Shown here: one piece after another, positions 25,888-34,618 of the stretch
How positions within the stretch are numbered: position 1 is the stretch's first letter
Layout of the letters: each line of letters opens with the position of its first letter
IMG/VR virus record: IMGVR_UViG_3300032931_001151
Location: 150,201-214,200 of that record
DNA from: a virus
Length of the DNA: 64,000 nt
Reading direction: 5' to 3' (one strand)
Notes under the pieces: generated by a model
Told to the model about the DNA's origin: nothing
The model's input: only the letters and a program-made list of their open reading frames with translations
The model's database searches: none
Position numbers and translations under genes: made by a program

Positions 25888-26478
25888 GTGATTCCGCACG
25901 ATCTATTTAAATTATGCATGGGGTGTTTACATAGATCGTGTGGCACTACTATACAAGATTTTAACGAGTCTAAACATTATAATTTTTTTAATATGCTACT
26001 TAAATATTTTAAAAATGAATTGAAGTTTAATAGTATACAAATAAGACAATATGTAACGGTATTAGCCAAAATACATGAAAATAGTTTTGACCCTTGGAAG
26101 TTAGATTCTCAAGAATACTTTAATGATTTTAAGGCTTGGTATAAAGTCAACTCCTCTAAAGATGCTTACTTAAATAATGTTAAAGAAAGCGTTAAGACCA
26201 TAATAAAATTTTGTAAAACGAAAAAAATAAAAAAGTTAGAAGACTATGTAAAGAATTGGGGTGTAACACATTATATCTCCGGAGTGCTTAACGAAAACGT
26301 CGCATATGCAATAGGTTTACATGAACTTACTCTATCTAAACCTGAAAAATTTATGGTAAAAAGATTTTTGAAGAATGTTCCAATGATAAAAGAGAGACTT
26401 GAGAGAGAAGGTCGCTTAAAAGTATTATTAGAAGATGAAATAAAACAAGCCAAAGAAATGTTGATTTGGATTTCTTGA
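25888..26478 (+). CDS. Candidate gp59-like helicase loader
   Basis: 196 residues, all-helical and basic. T4 gp59 (217 residues), the loader that puts gp41 on gp32-coated forks, is also all-helical, basic and next to gene 32. Weakly similar stretches are YNFFNMLLKYFKNELKFNSI and YFNDFKAWYKVNSSKDAY. The gene lies directly before gene 32 and directly after gp41 and the sigma-like gene. The start is GTG at 25888, one base past the previous stop, with AAGGC upstream. The call rests on position and general shape more than on sequence, so a different small replication protein is possible. Confidence 0.5.
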   Translation: MIPHDLFKLCMGCLHRSCGTTIQDFNESKHYNFFNMLLKYFKNELKFNSIQIRQYVTVLAKIHENSFDPWKLDSQEYFNDFKAWYKVNSSKDAYLNNVKESVKTIIKFCKTKKIKKLEDYVKNWGVTHYISGVLNENVAYAIGLHELTLSKPEKFMVKRFLKNVPMIKERLEREGRLKVLLEDEIKQAKEMLIWIS

Positions 26479-26489
26479 CTTGCTATAAT
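26461..26489 (+). promoter_or_regulatory. Promoter of gene 32
   Basis: TTGATT, 17-base spacer, and TGCTATAAT with an extended -10, at the end of the gp59-like gene. It yields a leader of about 85 bases for gene 32. Confidence 0.65.
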
Positions 26490-26503
26490 AAATAAAGAAT
26501 GAG

Positions 26504-26570
26504 TTGGGAATGTTTCCCGATTTCTATATCTAGTTAGAAGTATCTAACGTATCCAATATATCCCAAAAGG
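26504..26570 (+). promoter_or_regulatory. Structured leader of gene 32, possible autoregulatory pseudoknot
   Basis: Two perfect small hairpins (GGGAA/TTCCC at 26506-26518 and GTTAGA/TCTAAC at 26533-26548) are followed by an A-rich stretch with the RBS. TTGGGA at 26504-26509 can also pair with TCCCAA at 26561-26566 next to the RBS, which would give a pseudoknot. In T4, gp32 binds a pseudoknot and adjoining unstructured RNA in its own leader to repress translation. Confidence 0.45.
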
Positions 26571-26578
26571 AAATATCC

Positions 26579-27556
26579 ATGTCAAAATTCGACACATTAT
26601 CCCAAAACACTAAATTTGAAGAACTTCGCCAGAAACTTCAAAAGCAACGCACCGATGCTGAAAATAAAAAGAACGGTGGGACTACCCGAGATGATACTTG
26701 GAAGTTTCTTCCCGAGCTTCCAGCCGATAAGCCAAGTGCAAAATACACACTAAGAATTCTACCAAATCGCCACGATATGGAATCGTCATATCCTTGGATT
26801 GATGGTTATTTCCATATGTTCCGTAGAAGCGATGGTAAGTTCATCTATACTATGTGTCCTACTACGGTGGACGAAAAAGCCCCATGTCCAATTTGTGAAA
26901 AAGCTAAAAAACTATTCGCAACTAAAGATAAAGCAGACGAGGATGCCGCTTTTAAACTCTATAGAAAACAACGCTTCTTCGTTAACGTTTACGTAAAAGC
27001 GGATCCGAGAGTTGGCGAAACCAATCAAGCAGGTAAAGTCGTTGTATACGAATTTGGTAAGAAATTATTTGATAAGTTCTCGGATGCTATTCTTGAGCAA
27101 CAACTTGAAATTGTTAATACTTTAAACGGACACGATTTCATGCTTGTACTTAAGAAACAAGGCGAATATACAAACTATGATAGTTCGCTATTCGTTGCTA
27201 AAGAAAGTGTAGTCCATGAAGAGGAAGAAGAGTTGAATAAGATTTATGATTCGATAATTAATCTTAAAGAGAAAGTTATAGGTCGTGGACCGCAAACTTA
27301 CGAGAAACTTCAAGAGATGCTTACTGGTCAACCCGCTAATGGGGCTTCAGTATCAAATGCTCCTAAAGTTTCAATTACGAGTGATTCGGCTAAAGGTGGA
27401 GCAAAGGTAATTGAAAAGCCATCAGAAGGGGTAGTTCCCGACGAAGCCGCATTCAATGAAGGTCTTGGTGCTAAACCAAAGGTAGAAACGAAAGTAAAAG
27501 CCGATGTCGCTAAAAAGAGCGACGATGACTTTGACTTTGATTTTGATGAAAAGTGA
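26579..27556 (+). CDS. 32: gp32 single-stranded DNA-binding protein
   Basis: 325 residues (T4 gp32 is 301). Coats single strands during replication, recombination and repair. The basic N-terminus (QKQRTDAENKK) is the cooperativity region. The zinc-binding core is visible as MCPTTVDEKAPCPICEKAKK (about 97-116; T4 uses His and three Cys). The central OB-type core ends near residue 215, then comes a linker and the acidic tail ending SDDDFDFDFDEK, which in T4 recruits partner proteins. AAAAGGA precedes the ATG. A strong terminator follows, so it can be expressed alone at a high level. Confidence 0.95.
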   Translation: MSKFDTLSQNTKFEELRQKLQKQRTDAENKKNGGTTRDDTWKFLPELPADKPSAKYTLRILPNRHDMESSYPWIDGYFHMFRRSDGKFIYTMCPTTVDEKAPCPICEKAKKLFATKDKADEDAAFKLYRKQRFFVNVYVKADPRVGETNQAGKVVVYEFGKKLFDKFSDAILEQQLEIVNTLNGHDFMLVLKKQGEYTNYDSSLFVAKESVVHEEEEELNKIYDSIINLKEKVIGRGPQTYEKLQEMLTGQPANGASVSNAPKVSITSDSAKGGAKVIEKPSEGVVPDEAAFNEGLGAKPKVETKVKADVAKKSDDDFDFDFDEK

Positions 27557-27580
27557 TAATCTTATAAAATAGGATATAAT

Positions 27581-27615
27581 AAAGGGGTGCTCAATTGAGT
27601 GCCCCTTTATTTTTG
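27581..27615 (+). terminator. Rho-independent terminator of gene 32
   Basis: A 14-bp stem with two G-T pairs (27581-27594 with 27595-27608) followed by a T-rich tract. Confidence 0.88.
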
Positions 27616-27626
27616 AAAGGAACTAA

Positions 27627-28652
27627 ATGGATAAAGTTTTAATATTGACTGGAATGGCCGGATTTATAGGAATGAATGTATTAAAAGAAATGGCAAAAGA
27701 TGAAAATTTTATAAAATCATATAAAGATGTAATTTCTATAGATAAAATGGGATATGCTACCAAATATAACGATGCCGAATATAAAAAAATATGCGATTTG
27801 CATTGTATTAATATAATTAACATAAATATTAACGATTTACCTAAATCTAAATATAAATTAGAATATAAAGACGTTAAATATGATATTTTAGATATGGCTT
27901 CAGAATCGCATGTTGACAATAGCATACTAGATCCCTTTTCAATATATAATCAAAATACATCAATACCAGCAAAGTTACTTGAGTGGATTGGAAAAGAAAA
28001 TTGGAAAAATATTGGAACATATTACCATATTAGCACTGACGAAATATACTCAGAAATACCTTTAAATAAAGTAAATGATGATAAAAATTGGTTTAAAATC
28101 GATGACTCATTTAAGCCGAACAACCCATATTCAGCGTCAAAGGCGGCACAAGATTGTTTCTTAATAGCAATGAGACATACCTTTGGGTTAAATGTCAAAT
28201 TTATTAGGATGGCGAATCAAGTTGGCACATTCCAACATATAGAAAAAATGGTTCCCGCAAGCACATTAAGAATTTTAAAAGGCGAGGCTATAAAGATTTA
28301 TGGAGAGGGATTAAATGTCCGTCAATGGACCCCTGTTAATGTGACGGCTAAAATAATAGTTGATATATTAAGAGAAAAAGTTATCTTTAATGATATATTA
28401 CACATTGCTTATAGATACGGGATATATAACAATAATGAAATTTCAAATTTGATATCGGAATGCATGTTAGACTTTGGGTATAATGCTAAAATAGAATATA
28501 TTGAAGATAGATTGGGGCATGATTCCGCATACGCATTGGATACAACTCCAATAGTTGATGAATATTTTGAAGAAATAATAAACTTCAAAGACTACTTAAA
28601 ATCAACTATTGAGTTCTATGTTAAAAATAAAGAATTATATTTAGGAAAATAA
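27627..28652 (+). CDS. rmlB: dTDP-glucose 4,6-dehydratase-like (RmlB)
   Basis: 341 residues of the extended short-chain dehydrogenase family. RmlB makes dTDP-4-keto-6-deoxyglucose, the second step of dTDP-rhamnose synthesis. Seen: NAD site LTGMAGFIGMNVLKEM (about 7-22), DMASESHVDNSILDP (about 89-103), the catalytic Thr-Asp-Glu in YHISTDEIYS (about 132-141) and YxxxK in NPYSASKAAQD (about 161-171). The Asp-Glu pair after Thr marks a dehydratase, not an epimerase. AAAGGAA precedes the ATG. The next gene supplies RmlC and RmlD functions; I see no RmlA in this window, so host dTDP-glucose may be the input. Confidence 0.85.
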   Translation: MDKVLILTGMAGFIGMNVLKEMAKDENFIKSYKDVISIDKMGYATKYNDAEYKKICDLHCINIINININDLPKSKYKLEYKDVKYDILDMASESHVDNSILDPFSIYNQNTSIPAKLLEWIGKENWKNIGTYYHISTDEIYSEIPLNKVNDDKNWFKIDDSFKPNNPYSASKAAQDCFLIAMRHTFGLNVKFIRMANQVGTFQHIEKMVPASTLRILKGEAIKIYGEGLNVRQWTPVNVTAKIIVDILREKVIFNDILHIAYRYGIYNNNEISNLISECMLDFGYNAKIEYIEDRLGHDSAYALDTTPIVDEYFEEIINFKDYLKSTIEFYVKNKELYLGK

Positions 28653-28653
28653 A

Positions 28654-29952
28654 ATGAAAACCGTAGCACATAAAAATATACATAATTGGTGGGATGGAAA
28701 AGTTATTATTGATGAAGTTAGGGAATATATAGACGATCGAGGATCGTTGACGGAATTGTGGAGAACTGATGACGAGGTAATGTGCGAAGACCCATATTGC
28801 CCGCAAATGTCATATTGGTCAATAACAAAGCCATATGTAATGCGTGGAATGCATCAGCATTCAATGGCTCAATGTGACTGGTTCTATACTTTCAAAAGTA
28901 AAATGGTGTATCAATTATATAACGAAGAAACTAAAGAGATGCGATGCTATTTCACCAATCCTAATGCTATAACAAGAGTTAAAGTGTCGCCCCCTATAAT
29001 TCACGGATATAGATCCCTAGAAAATAGAGATATAGTTACCGCAAATTTCCCATCTTCGCTATTCATGGGGGAGAATAAAAAAGAACCGATTGATGAAATT
29101 AGATGGGAAGATAAATTTAAGGATGTACCCGTAGTCTTCATTTTTGGCGCTAATGGTAGATTGGGTAAAGCTTTAACAAAATCTTTTTTTGATAATATGG
29201 GGTTTTGTACTTATGAGGTAGTTCCATGCTATGAGAAACTTAATAGTGTTGAAGAAGTTTCAAAATTGTTTAAGACACTTGAGGCATTGTTTAAAGGTAG
29301 AAAACTATATTTCTTTAATTGTGCTGCGCTAACAAATGTTCAAGATAAAAATACACTTTTTGATATTTGGGAATGGGCTAATGCTAAAATGCCATCATAT
29401 ATGGCAAACTATTGCGTTGCCAATGATTGGAAATTTATAGGGTTTAGCACGGATTATATATATCAAAATAGCGAAGAAACTAAAAATAATTATACGTTAT
29501 CAAAGAAGTTATTTGAGAAATTAATTGAGACTAATTCAAGAAATGATGGGATATCTATATTAAGAGTAGCAAATCTCTATTCAAAAGACCCTAATGATGT
29601 TCATAATGCCATTATTAAGTTTTGTAATGTTATAAAATCGTGTAAAGAAGCAACTATAGACCCAAAATTAAGTATATTCCCAACAAACGTAGAAATATTA
29701 TCTTTTAAAATTGTTGGATTATTTAAAAATTCATCATTTGATCATATGGATTGCAAGTATTTCAATATAATACCGAAAAAATATAAACTTGATAATTTTA
29801 TATCCACGTTCTTTCCTAACACTCCGATTAAAACTATTGACTCTAAATTAACTCCGTGGGATATAAAATTTGAAACCGATAAAGAGCCAATTAAATTAAA
29901 TATAGGTCAATCGGAAAATGCCATCCAAAATATAATTTCATTAAATAGTTAG
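28654..29952 (+). CDS. Fused RmlC-RmlD: dTDP-rhamnose epimerase and reductase
   Basis: 432 residues in two parts. Residues about 15-155 resemble RmlC (dTDP-4-dehydrorhamnose 3,5-epimerase): DDRGSLTELWRTDDE, MRGMHQHSMAQCDWF with the catalytic His region, and SPPIIHGYRSLE. Residues about 160-430 resemble RmlD (4-reductase): FIFGANGRLGKAL (about 165-177), FFNCAALTNVQDKN, FSTDYIYQNSE and YTLSKKLFEKL with YxxxK. The fusion would carry out the last two steps of dTDP-L-rhamnose synthesis on one chain. It starts one base after the rmlB stop. It ends in TAG, with a TAA six codons later. Confidence 0.82.
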   Translation: MKTVAHKNIHNWWDGKVIIDEVREYIDDRGSLTELWRTDDEVMCEDPYCPQMSYWSITKPYVMRGMHQHSMAQCDWFYTFKSKMVYQLYNEETKEMRCYFTNPNAITRVKVSPPIIHGYRSLENRDIVTANFPSSLFMGENKKEPIDEIRWEDKFKDVPVVFIFGANGRLGKALTKSFFDNMGFCTYEVVPCYEKLNSVEEVSKLFKTLEALFKGRKLYFFNCAALTNVQDKNTLFDIWEWANAKMPSYMANYCVANDWKFIGFSTDYIYQNSEETKNNYTLSKKLFEKLIETNSRNDGISILRVANLYSKDPNDVHNAIIKFCNVIKSCKEATIDPKLSIFPTNVEILSFKIVGLFKNSSFDHMDCKYFNIIPKKYKLDNFISTFFPNTPIKTIDSKLTPWDIKFETDKEPIKLNIGQSENAIQNIISLNS

Positions 29953-29965
29953 AATGTCATATTAG

Positions 29966-29973
29966 TATAAATA
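29966..29973 (+). promoter_or_regulatory. T4-type late promoter
   Basis: TATAAATA, 21 bases before the ATG of the lipoprotein gene. Confidence 0.75.
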
Positions 29974-29994
29974 CTAGTAAAAGGAATTACTATT

Positions 29995-30837
29995 ATGAAA
30001 AATATTAAATATATAGCAATGGGATATTTATTAGCAACAATAACCTTTGTTTTACTTAGTTGTGCTGATAATAGACCCATACAACAACCAGAAACTAAAC
30101 CGGAACAACAAATAGCGACCAATGTTCCGCAAGCACCAAAGGAAACTAAAACTCCATTGGAGCAGAAAATAGATGCTTTACAAAAGCAACTTGATGTATT
30201 AAATACAAAAGCGGATACGGCAGCGTCATCCGGAAATAAAGTAGATCAATTAACTGCCGAAAAAGATGCATTGTTAATAAAAACTCAATTAGCAGAAGCA
30301 TATGCCACGGAATGGAAGAATAACGCTGCCGCCTATAGTAGTCAAGGAAAAGAAAAAGAAAAAGAGTTAGCACAAGCAAAACTTGATGCTTGGAAGGTAA
30401 AACTTTGGTGGATGGCTGGGATTTGTGGGTTTTTAGCTATAGTTAGTGCGGGATTGGCTTGGGGAATGCCATTACTTAGACCTATAGCAAAAAAGGCAGC
30501 AATTATATTTGCGGCTATAGCTGGATTGATGTTATTTGTAGCGGAAAGTATATCAACAATTGCTTGGCTATTAGGATTAGTTCCATATATTATAGGTATT
30601 GCGGTTGTGATAGCAATGATATACATAGTAGTTGGCCTCTATCATTGGTGGTTAGATCACCATAGTTTATCTCAAGTCATACAAGCAATTGATCCTATTA
30701 AAACTCAAGTTTCCAACTTTGGAGAACATATGGAAAAGAATCTTGATTCGTCTTTAATAAAAAATATAGATAAGTATAGAGTTGGATTGGGAATAAAAAA
30801 AGTAAAATCTAAAATTCTAGATATACCGCAAAAGTGA
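29995..30837 (+). CDS. Lipoprotein with coiled coil and membrane helices
   Basis: 280 residues. The N-terminus is a lipoprotein signal: basic start, hydrophobic run, then VLLSC with the lipid-bearing Cys at 23. A Pro/Glu/Gln linker and a coiled coil (about 55-125) follow. Three hydrophobic segments lie at about 138-160, 165-187 and 190-217, then a basic C-terminal tail. A lipoprotein that also spans a membrane is unusual. The late promoter and its own terminator mark it as a separately controlled late gene. A role in lysis (spanin- or holin-like) or in changing the host envelope is possible, but no family is recognised. Confidence 0.75.
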   Translation: MKNIKYIAMGYLLATITFVLLSCADNRPIQQPETKPEQQIATNVPQAPKETKTPLEQKIDALQKQLDVLNTKADTAASSGNKVDQLTAEKDALLIKTQLAEAYATEWKNNAAAYSSQGKEKEKELAQAKLDAWKVKLWWMAGICGFLAIVSAGLAWGMPLLRPIAKKAAIIFAAIAGLMLFVAESISTIAWLLGLVPYIIGIAVVIAMIYIVVGLYHWWLDHHSLSQVIQAIDPIKTQVSNFGEHMEKNLDSSLIKNIDKYRVGLGIKKVKSKILDIPQK

Positions 30838-30859
30838 AAAATAAATAATTTTATTTATT

Positions 30860-30896
30860 AAAACTCTAGTTAGAAATAACTAGAGTTTTTCTTTTT
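30860..30896 (+). terminator. Rho-independent terminator
   Basis: A 13-bp perfect stem (30860-30872 with 30877-30889) capped by a GAAA tetraloop and followed by T-rich sequence, ending the lipoprotein transcript. Confidence 0.88.
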
Positions 30897-30928
30897 TGGA
30901 TATAGTATAGAGGTATATAGGAGATATT

Positions 30929-32809
30929 ATGACTAATGTGAATGATGTAAAGATACTCACCGATAATGACCATGTGTTATTACGAAGTGAAATGTACATT
31001 GGAACTGTTAGTTTAGAAAAACAACCTTTTTTCGTTCCAATAAATGATAAATTTAAAATTAAAGAAATTAATAATATTCCCGGACTATATAAAATAGTAA
31101 ATGAGATAATTGATAATGCTATCGATGAACATCAGAGAGGATTTTGTAGTGAGATTTGGATTTCGGCTGATACCGAAGAAGGAATTTATTCAGTAAAAGA
31201 CAACGGAAGAGGAATAAGCCCGGATAAACATGAGTGTGGCAAACATGTGCCCGAAGTTCTATTCACAATGTTAAGATCTGGTACTAATTTTGATGATAGT
31301 AAAAGAAATACACTGGGAATGAATGGAGTTGGAGCGGCACTAACTAATATATTTTCCACTAAATTTACGGTTGAAATACACCGTGATAACAAAATTTATA
31401 TTCAAACATATTCAAATAATAATAAAGATATCTCGTCGCCCCAAATATTAAAAGAAAAAACGAAACAAACTGGAACAAAAGTAACATTTATCCCCGATCA
31501 AAACATATTCAAAACCACTCTTAACCCGTTATTATTAAAAAAGAGATGTTTAGAGTTGGCCTACATGTTCCCCGAATTAACTATTAATCTTAGAGTTAAT
31601 GGGGAGACGGAAACATATAAAGGAAAAGACTTTGAAGAATTAGTAAAAATGTTTGGTGAAGAATACTATATATTAGATGAAAAGAAACTTGGGGTTAGAT
31701 TAGCCATAGTAAAAGGTGATGGTGAATCGTTCTCACACTTTTCAATAGTAAATGGAGCAGATACTATTAGAGGCGGAACCCACGTTGATTACATAAAAGA
31801 TTGCATAATTGATAAATTAAAAGAAGTCATAAAAAAAGAATATAAATTAGAAGCCACTTCAATTGACCTAGCTAAACATTTACATATTGTTAATTTTCTA
31901 AAAATGAATGCCCCTAGATTTGATAGTCAAACAAAAGAAAAATTGTCATCTTCTAAGGAGGATATTGCTAAGATATACGATCCTTTATTTACGACACGTA
32001 GAATTAATATGATACTTGATTCTATGAAGGGTTTAATAAATCAAATACACGAATCATTAATGTCAAAAAATGAAGCAAGGGAATTAGCGGATCTTAAAAA
32101 AGCACAAAAAGATATAAAATCAAAAAAAGTCGCAAAATTAATTGATTGTTCATCAAAAGATAGAAAAAATTGCACAATATTTCTAACTGAAGGAGATTCG
32201 GCTGTTGCAGGGTTATCGGCTATTAGAGACACTAAACATCATGCGGGTCTACCCTTGAGAGGTAAAGTGCTAAATGTGTCTGGAATGACACCTAAAGATA
32301 TTATAGAAAATAAAGAAATACAAACCCTTATGGGGGTTATTGGATTGGAATTTGGAAAATCTCCTATAACAATATCAAGAGGCAAACCAGATTTGAATGG
32401 TCTGAGATATGGTAATATTTCCATATTGACCGACGCTGACCATGATGGTAGTGCCATTAGGTGTTTATTGATTAATTTTTTCTTTAGATTTTGGCCAGAA
32501 TTATTTGAACATGGGTTTATAACCATTTCAGAGGCTCCGCTATATGAGGTCATAGAAAAGAAATCTGGAAAACAAGAATTTTTTTATGATAAGATAGAAT
32601 TTACTAGTTTCTTAAAAGGAAAGAATTCTTTAGATTATGAAATAAGTTATTTTAAAGGTCTTGGTTCATGTGATAAGAACGGATGGGATTTTTTCATAAA
32701 CAAAAAACCTAAAATGTATAAGGTTGATAAAGACGAGCAATCAAAATCAAAATTATTAATGGCATTTGGAGATGATGCGGATTTAAGAAAGCAATGGCTC
32801 CGTAAATAA
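30929..32809 (+). CDS. 39: Topoisomerase II large subunit, gp39 fused with gp60
   Basis: 626 residues. GyrB/ParE-like ATPase and TOPRIM parts of the phage type II topoisomerase. GHKL ATPase: EIIDNAIDEHQRG (about 61-73), VKDNGRGISPD (about 87-97) and GMNGVGAALTN (about 128-138). The C-terminal TOPRIM domain has FLTEGDSAVAGL (about 413-424) and ILTDADHDGSAIR (about 500-512), the metal-binding D-x-D. In T4 this C-terminal part is a separate protein, gp60; here it is joined, the likely ancestral state. TAGGAG precedes the ATG. It starts the main replisome block. Confidence 0.94.
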   Translation: MTNVNDVKILTDNDHVLLRSEMYIGTVSLEKQPFFVPINDKFKIKEINNIPGLYKIVNEIIDNAIDEHQRGFCSEIWISADTEEGIYSVKDNGRGISPDKHECGKHVPEVLFTMLRSGTNFDDSKRNTLGMNGVGAALTNIFSTKFTVEIHRDNKIYIQTYSNNNKDISSPQILKEKTKQTGTKVTFIPDQNIFKTTLNPLLLKKRCLELAYMFPELTINLRVNGETETYKGKDFEELVKMFGEEYYILDEKKLGVRLAIVKGDGESFSHFSIVNGADTIRGGTHVDYIKDCIIDKLKEVIKKEYKLEATSIDLAKHLHIVNFLKMNAPRFDSQTKEKLSSSKEDIAKIYDPLFTTRRINMILDSMKGLINQIHESLMSKNEARELADLKKAQKDIKSKKVAKLIDCSSKDRKNCTIFLTEGDSAVAGLSAIRDTKHHAGLPLRGKVLNVSGMTPKDIIENKEIQTLMGVIGLEFGKSPITISRGKPDLNGLRYGNISILTDADHDGSAIRCLLINFFFRFWPELFEHGFITISEAPLYEVIEKKSGKQEFFYDKIEFTSFLKGKNSLDYEISYFKGLGSCDKNGWDFFINKKPKMYKVDKDEQSKSKLLMAFGDDADLRKQWLRK

Positions 32810-32864
32810 ACTACTTTTATTCTATGATTTTGGACTTACGATGTGGGTATAAGGAGTTTATAAA

Positions 32865-33638
32865 ATGAGTGAATTTAATATACAAGCGACTCTTACGGAT
32901 AAACAAGCAAAGGACTTTTTTACTCCATTAAACGATATTTTGAGAAATTGTGGCCAAAAAGTTGTAATTAGATTTTTCAAAGAGAAGAAAATAATTATTA
33001 AGACTATTACTGAGCAACGAGATTTAATTCAATTTGTTAACTATAATGATAGTATTTCTTCTCTTTTCAATATAGAGAATGATTATAGAACTGGAATTTA
33101 TGACTTAAGTGAATTTGTTAATCTTTTCAAGATATTTGACACGGGATTAGATTTTAAGTATCACGCAAATGAGAAAAAAATAGAGTTAAGCAATAATGTT
33201 AACGGTGAGGATCAATCCCTTCAATACTATATTTGCGACGAAACTGTAGTCCCAAAGCCACCCGAAGGCATTGATTTTTCGAAGATTACATGGTCCACTT
33301 CATTTGTTTGGAATATCTCTAAATACGATACTCTTTTTAATGCAATGAAGAGTCTTAAATATCCCAATATAATTATAGTAGGAAAGAAGGACGAAAAGCA
33401 TCTAACGGTTTCAATTACCGAAAGTGATATCAAAACTACTACTTTTAAATCAAAGATAAATCTTGATGCTCCTATAGTATCAAGCTTCAATATAATTGTT
33501 GATAAGGCTAAATTCATCAACATAGTATCAAGTAGTATAAAAGAGTTTAATATTAATATATGTGAAAGATTGCTACATTTCAAGGGGAAGTCTGACATTT
33601 GTGATGTAGAATATATGCTTTCACCTTTGAAGAAATGA
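32865..33638 (+). CDS. 45: gp45 sliding clamp
   Basis: 257 residues (T4 gp45 is 228). Trimeric PCNA-like ring that tethers the polymerase and activates late transcription through gp55. Matching features are the two-domain repeat, FVNYNDSISSLFNIENDYRT then GIYDLSEFVNLFKIFD (about 60-95), and a C-terminal half with SSFNIIVDKAKFINIVSSSI (about 203-222). The order 45-44-62-regA follows T4. AAGGAG stands 11 bases before the ATG. Confidence 0.93.
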   Translation: MSEFNIQATLTDKQAKDFFTPLNDILRNCGQKVVIRFFKEKKIIIKTITEQRDLIQFVNYNDSISSLFNIENDYRTGIYDLSEFVNLFKIFDTGLDFKYHANEKKIELSNNVNGEDQSLQYYICDETVVPKPPEGIDFSKITWSTSFVWNISKYDTLFNAMKSLKYPNIIIVGKKDEKHLTVSITESDIKTTTFKSKINLDAPIVSSFNIIVDKAKFINIVSSSIKEFNINICERLLHFKGKSDICDVEYMLSPLKK

Positions 33639-33648
33639 GAAATATAAT

Positions 33649-34548
33649 ATGTCCGATTTACTTGTAGAAAAATATAGACCTACTACTTTATCCGATATTA
33701 TTCTATCGGAACAACTTAAAGAGAAGTTTAAAGAATATATTGACCAAAAGTATATTCCTCACATACTTTTAAATGGGCCACCGGGAATAGGGAAAACTAC
33801 GATAGCTAAAATACTAGCTAAAAGTATAACCGAAGATTATTTATTTGTATGTGCGAGCGATCACAATTCGGTTGAGGATATTCGTGGTAAAGTAAAAGGG
33901 TTTTGTATTACGATGGGATTCTCAAAATTTAAAATAGTTATTCTAGATGAATGTGATGCCATATCATTAAATGGCCAAATGATGTTGAGAAATCTAATGG
34001 AAGAGTTTCATGAAACTTGTAGGTTTATATTGACTTGTAATCTTGGAGAGAAAGTTTTAGATGCCGTGAAATCTAGATGTCAATCTTTTGATTTAGTTGC
34101 CCCGGATATGAAAAGTGTTGCTATGAGATGCATGGAGATATTAAAGAGTGAAAATATAAAATGTGATAATAAAGAAGATATTAAATCATTAGTAAAGAGA
34201 TTTTACCCAGATATTAGAAGAGTAATTAATAACTTACAAAAGATGACTACTAACGGGGAGTTTAAATATACAGAATCAAAATCGTTGGAAGACCAAGATA
34301 TACTAATAGAATCTTTAAAAAATGGAGATTTAAAAAAGATATACAAAGAAATTCTCGGCCCTGGTTGCGATTATATATCATTATATAGAATTCTTTTTGA
34401 TAGATGCGACGAGATATCGGAGAGCCAAAAGATAGAAATTATGTTAATTGTTGGCGATTTTCATAAATATCACGGATTGGTAATTGATCCACAGATACAT
34501 TTTAAGACTTGTTTACTAACTATCGCTAAATTAATATTCAAAAAGTAA
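33649..34548 (+). CDS. 44: gp44 clamp loader large subunit
   Basis: 299 residues (T4 gp44 is 319). AAA+ ATPase that, with gp62, opens and loads the gp45 clamp. Motifs: EKYRPTTLSDIILS at the N-terminus, Walker A NGPPGIGKTT (about 42-51), Walker B VILDECDAIS (about 99-108), sensor FILTCNLGEKVLDAVKSRCQ with the SRC arginine finger (about 124-143). The gene starts 10 bases after the gp45 stop; the RBS is weak, so translation may be coupled. Confidence 0.95.
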   Translation: MSDLLVEKYRPTTLSDIILSEQLKEKFKEYIDQKYIPHILLNGPPGIGKTTIAKILAKSITEDYLFVCASDHNSVEDIRGKVKGFCITMGFSKFKIVILDECDAISLNGQMMLRNLMEEFHETCRFILTCNLGEKVLDAVKSRCQSFDLVAPDMKSVAMRCMEILKSENIKCDNKEDIKSLVKRFYPDIRRVINNLQKMTTNGEFKYTESKSLEDQDILIESLKNGDLKKIYKEILGPGCDYISLYRILFDRCDEISESQKIEIMLIVGDFHKYHGLVIDPQIHFKTCLLTIAKLIFKK

Positions 34549-34618
34549 TAGTTTTGTGGTAGAATATACAATGGAATTTCTAAAAACTATAAAAAACTTC
34601 TTTAAAAGGACTTTAAAC

